Assembly: GCF_047246645.1 (NCBI RefSeq)
Contig: NZ_JBFOKR010000005.1
Span: 62,001 to 126,000 of the forward strand
Direction of reading: 5' to 3'
Length of the DNA stretch: 64,000 nucleotides
Source: Ferdinandcohnia sp047246645
Lineage (GTDB): Bacteria > Bacillota > Bacilli > Bacillales > Bacillaceae_L
Within the stretch, counting starts at the first letter, position 1; each line of letters starts with the position of its first letter. Position numbers and translations under genes: made by a program. The notes under the pieces were generated by a model, which was given only the letters and a program-made list of their open reading frames with translations, searched no databases and was not told the origin of the DNA. Below, one piece after another: positions 61,815 through 64,000 of this stretch.

Positions 61815-62528
61815 ATGGAACTATTTAGCGCTGAATTTTTCACTGCACTTATGGCTATTATTATGATTGATTTAGTACTAGCGGGAGATAATGCAATCCT
61901 TATCGGTCTAGCAGCGAGAAACTTACCTAAGCATCAACAGAAAAAAGTAATTATTTGGGGAACAGTGGGGGCTATTCTTATAAGAATAGTAGCAACCCTA
62001 GCAGTTGTCTGGTTATTAAAAATTCCAGGTTTAATGCTGGTTGGTGGACTTTTATTAGTTATTATTGCTTATAAACTTCTTACAGATGAAAAAGATCATG
62101 ACGTAGAAGCGGCAAGTAATTTCTGGGCTGCTATACGAACAATTGTTATTGCAGATGCACTTATGGGTCTGGATAATGTTTTAGCGATTGCCGGTGCATC
62201 TCATGGAAGCATGTTATTAGTTGTACTTGGGTTATTAATATCTGTACCTGTGATTATGTTTGGTAGTACGCTAATCCTAAAATGGGTAGACAGATTTCCA
62301 ATCATCATCACAATTGGAGCTGCTGTATTAGCATGGACAGCATCAAAAATGATTGTCGGAGAAAAGTTCCTAAAGGTATACTTTGAAAATGGATTTGTGA
62401 AATATGGCTTTGAATTAGTAGTAGTAGCAGCAGTGGTTGGCCTAGGCTACCTCAAGAAAAAGAAAAACGAAGAAGCAAAGGCAAATGCCCAACAAGCAGA
62501 ACACGAAGTGCTACGAAAAGTTGAATAA
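61815..62528 (+). CDS. TerC/YkoY-family membrane protein (manganese export type)
   Basis: A 237-aa protein with about seven helices. The TerC signature MIDLVLAGDNAILIGLAARN is in the first helix, repeated in the second half as ADALMGLDNVLAIAGASHGS. These acidic pairs probably form a metal site. TerC proteins behind yybP-ykoY riboswitches export manganese or metallate exoenzymes. The C-terminus is charged and cytosolic. I use ATG 61815, spaced eight bases from AAGGGAG. Co-transcribed with the FbpB-like gene. Confidence 0.92.
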   Translation: MELFSAEFFTALMAIIMIDLVLAGDNAILIGLAARNLPKHQQKKVIIWGTVGAILIRIVATLAVVWLLKIPGLMLVGGLLLVIIAYKLLTDEKDHDVEAASNFWAAIRTIVIADALMGLDNVLAIAGASHGSMLLVVLGLLISVPVIMFGSTLILKWVDRFPIIITIGAAVLAWTASKMIVGEKFLKVYFENGFVKYGFELVVVAAVVGLGYLKKKKNEEAKANAQQAEHEVLRKVE

Positions 62529-62536
62529 ACTCAAAT

Positions 62537-62565
62537 GGTGGACTCTATATAGGGTCCACTTTTTC
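62537..62565 (+). terminator. Terminator after the TerC gene
   Basis: Stem GTGGAC / GTCCAC with T5. Confidence 0.82.
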
Positions 62566-62667
62566 TTTAAAACTTGTTGCTCATTAATGTATTGAAAATG
62601 ATATAAAAACTGAATATTATGTTGCCGGAAGGTGATTGGAGCGCATGGCAGGAGACTCCTACGGGAG

Positions 62668-62742
62668 GTTCATAGGAACGTTTACTATAGACCGCCACGT
62701 CCTGTGGCGAACGTAGACGTCAGCGCATCCTGTGCAAGTCAA
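62668..62742. repeat. First inner element in the repeat nest
   Basis: About 75 bp centred on the palindrome CGCCACGTCCTGTGGCG (62693-62709), with a GCGCATCCTGTGC part. It separates two pieces of the outer repeat. Confidence 0.55.
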
Positions 62743-62768
62743 GTGAGACCCCGCAGGAGCGAGCGACT

Positions 62769-62887
62769 TGTCTAGCTTCAGCGGCTAGAAACTCGAGAAA
62801 TTTCAACCCCTCCGTCAGAGGCAAAAGACGCCTCTTTTGTTGGGGTCTCCAATTTCCTCGTTTCTGAGCAAGCCGCTTCAGCATTTC
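62769..62887. repeat. Second inner element in the repeat nest
   Basis: A large imperfect palindrome of about 119 bp. Outer arms AGCGGCTAGAAACTCGAG and CTCGTTTCTGAGCAAGCCGCT pair around an inner GAGGC / GCCTC hairpin. Resembles a repeat seen in many Bacillaceae. Confidence 0.6.
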
Positions 62888-63008
62888 GTAGAGGAGGTTC
62901 ACGGTCCGCCCGCGGAAAGCGAGTGCCAGGAGCGGAAATCACCACTAAAGTATGTATATTTCACTTTCAAAGATAGAAGGCAAAATAGCAATAATATATT
63001 AAAAAGAT

Positions 63009-63056
63009 TTGACAGTTGGATGATAATGGAATATATTATAATTGAACAGTGGTCAA
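63009..63056 (+). promoter_or_regulatory. tetR promoter with operator
   Basis: TTGACA (63009-63014), 17-bp spacer, TATATT (63032-63037). The near-palindrome TTGAACAGTGGTCAA (63042-63056) sits at the start site, so a bound repressor would block transcription. Confidence 0.72.
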
Positions 63057-63071
63057 AAAGGAGTTTATAAC

Positions 63072-63647
63072 ATGTCACCGAGAAAACAAGTTCAAGAAGA
63101 ACTATCAAGAGAAAAAATAATGGATGTTGCACATGATCTATTTGTTCAAAAAGGCTATCAGCATGTATCTATGCGTCAAATAGCAAAGGAATTAAATTAT
63201 AGTCATGGTTCCATTTATTATCACTTTAAAAATAAAGCAGATTTGTTTTACGCAATGGTTGTTAAGGATTTTGAAATGTTGAATAATGTACTTCAGCAGA
63301 TAATTGAGAAAGATCTACATTCAGACGAAAAAATCAAACAAATCTTATTAGGATATATAGAATTCGGTCTTACTCATAAAAGTCAGTATGAGTTAATGTT
63401 TTTAATCAACGATGAAGAAGTGAAAAGCTGTATTCAGCAGGAACCACTTGAAAGCTATAGCAGGTTTGCTCAAACGATTGCAATACTGAGTAACCAGAAA
63501 GCAAACGTGCAAGATATCTGGTCTATCTTTTTGTCTATACATGGCTTTGTTACACATTATTGTAGAAGCGACCAAACCTACGAAGACGTTAAGACAATGG
63601 CAAAAGCGCATATAGACTATATTTTAAAACCAATTTTTAACAAGTGA
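63072..63647 (+). CDS. TetR-family repressor
   Basis: A 191-aa regulator of normal length. The HTH is IMDVAHDLFVQKGYQHVSMR then AKELNYSHGSIYYHFKNKAD. The all-helical C-terminus is variable and binds an unknown ligand. I use ATG 63072, after AAAAAGGAG. The same operator motif appears before this gene and before the epimerase gene 80 bases downstream, so it probably represses both. No further clue to ligand. Confidence 0.92.
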   Translation: MSPRKQVQEELSREKIMDVAHDLFVQKGYQHVSMRQIAKELNYSHGSIYYHFKNKADLFYAMVVKDFEMLNNVLQQIIEKDLHSDEKIKQILLGYIEFGLTHKSQYELMFLINDEEVKSCIQQEPLESYSRFAQTIAILSNQKANVQDIWSIFLSIHGFVTHYCRSDQTYEDVKTMAKAHIDYILKPIFNK

Positions 63648-63695
63648 AAATGGGGGCATATAAAAATAAGACCCTCAAAAAAAATTTAACAATAA

Positions 63696-63710
63696 TTGAA
63701 CAGTGTTCAA
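63696..63710 (+). promoter_or_regulatory. Operator before the epimerase gene
   Basis: Perfect palindrome TTGAACAGTGTTCAA, 17 bases before the start codon and just ahead of the ribosome site. It matches the site in front of tetR at 14 of 15 bases. Confidence 0.72.
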
Positions 63711-63727
63711 TAAAAGGAGAGGTAATT

Positions 63728-64000
63728 ATGAAAAAAGCAATAGTACTTGGTGCATCAGGTGGGATGGGGTTTGCAATTGTTGAAGAGCTAGCGACTAGAG
63801 GTATTGAGGTAATTGCATTTGCAAGATCAAAGGAAAAAATGGAGAAGCTTTTTGGAGTAAACAAGAAAGTAAAAATACATCCGGGTGATGTTTTTAATAA
63901 GGATGACCTGGAACTTGCTACGAAAGATGTTGATGTTATTTATCATGCAGTAAACATCCCTTATAGTGAATGGGAGGAGAAACAACCAAGAATTATGAAA
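63728..64000 (+). CDS. NAD-dependent epimerase/dehydratase family protein (5' part)
   Basis: The first 91 codons of an extended short-chain-reductase-like protein; the rest is beyond the window. The Rossmann motif AIVLGASGGMGFAIVEEL gives the GxxGxxG-type nucleotide site. Then VIAFARSKEKMEKLFG and the DVDVIYHAVNIPYSEW segment are typical of atypical SDRs. Substrate is unknown. AAAGGAGAGG precedes the ATG. It lies downstream of tetR and carries its operator, so it is likely a repressed target gene. Confidence 0.85.
   Translation, partial: MKKAIVLGASGGMGFAIVEELATRGIEVIAFARSKEKMEKLFGVNKKVKIHPGDVFNKDDLELATKDVDVIYHAVNIPYSEWEEKQPRIMK

Larger units (their letters stand above)
62634..62942. repeat. 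Outer Bacillus-type palindromic repeat, interrupted twice
   Basis: Three separated parts make one familiar Bacillaceae intergenic repeat: GATTGGAGCGCATGGCAGG... (62634-62667), GTGAGACCCCGCAGGAGCG (62743-62765), and GAGGAGGTTCACGGTCCGCC...GAGCGGAAATC (62891-62940). Two other elements split it. Confidence 0.75.

Noticed and set aside
62720..62902. 60-codon reverse frame in the repeat nest
   Set aside because: Entirely inside repeats; its Arg-rich content comes from the GC-rich palindromes.

Overview
The window is AT-rich, and its gene content points to a spore-forming Bacillaceae chromosome. It holds a queG / yhbB-type amidase / trmL / prkA / yhbH block arranged as in the Bacillus subtilis yhb region, and a GerA-type germinant receptor operon. 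It also has an orphan phosphorelay-type kinase, strong AGGAGG ribosome sites, many rho-independent terminators, S-box and yybP-ykoY riboswitches, and PerR-like boxes. No integrase, transposase, phage gene or CRISPR array was seen. The window opens inside katG and closes inside an NAD-dependent epimerase gene.

Region by region. 1-5.2 kb: katG (reverse) with two PerR-like boxes over its promoter, a flavodoxin-fold quinone reductase, a 34-aa microprotein, an unknown Cys-motif protein and a YesL-type membrane protein. 5.3-11.1 kb: a reverse YesM/YesN two-component system with a lipoprotein binding protein and two permeases of a carbohydrate ABC importer. 11.3-13.7 kb: four small multi-pass membrane proteins. 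14-15.5 kb: orphan PAS histidine kinase. 15.9-19.3 kb: a large secreted phosphodiester glycosidase/metallophosphoesterase. 19.5-21 kb: a MetE-C-like enzyme behind a SAM riboswitch. 22-26.3 kb: gerXA-XB-XC-XD, with XB frameshifted. 26.4-28.8 kb: a VOC protein and a macro-domain/vWA gene pair. 28.9-35.5 kb: three large secreted hydrolases in tandem (M64, S15/CocE, M6). 35.8-47.5 kb: small membrane proteins, an AlkD-like repair protein, a TetR/MFS efflux pair, a gene broken by one stop codon, a CPBP protein, DinB, a secreted subtilisin, and a SulP transporter with ArsR. 47.9-59 kb: a tRNA-Gly gene preceded by a duplicated half-tRNA, then the yhb-like block. 60-64 kb: an E. coli-type SpeD, a manganese-type riboswitch leading into an FbpB-like peptide and TerC, nested intergenic repeats, and a TetR gene sharing an operator motif with the epimerase.

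Three genes look damaged by single-base events: gerXB (one A missing), a small membrane protein near 36.2 kb (one base gained), and the gene at 40985-41554 (one in-frame TAA). The two indels lie in A/T tracts and may be either mutations or assembly errors. Several intergenic repeat families stand out. One is a palindrome built on GGGACA/TGTCCC, with about eight copies confined to 11.2-27.0 kb, several directly in front of ribosome sites. Another is a two-copy element of about 80 bp placed just after terminators, with apparent compensatory changes in its hairpins. A third is a nest of repeats at 62.6-62.9 kb.

Nothing here is a clear new defence system. The best candidates for undescribed biology are the macro-HTH/vWA pair, the half-tRNA plus structured spacer in front of tRNA-Gly, the paired terminator-adjacent element, and the palindromes in gene leaders. 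All family names were assigned by reading motifs by eye, not by database search.
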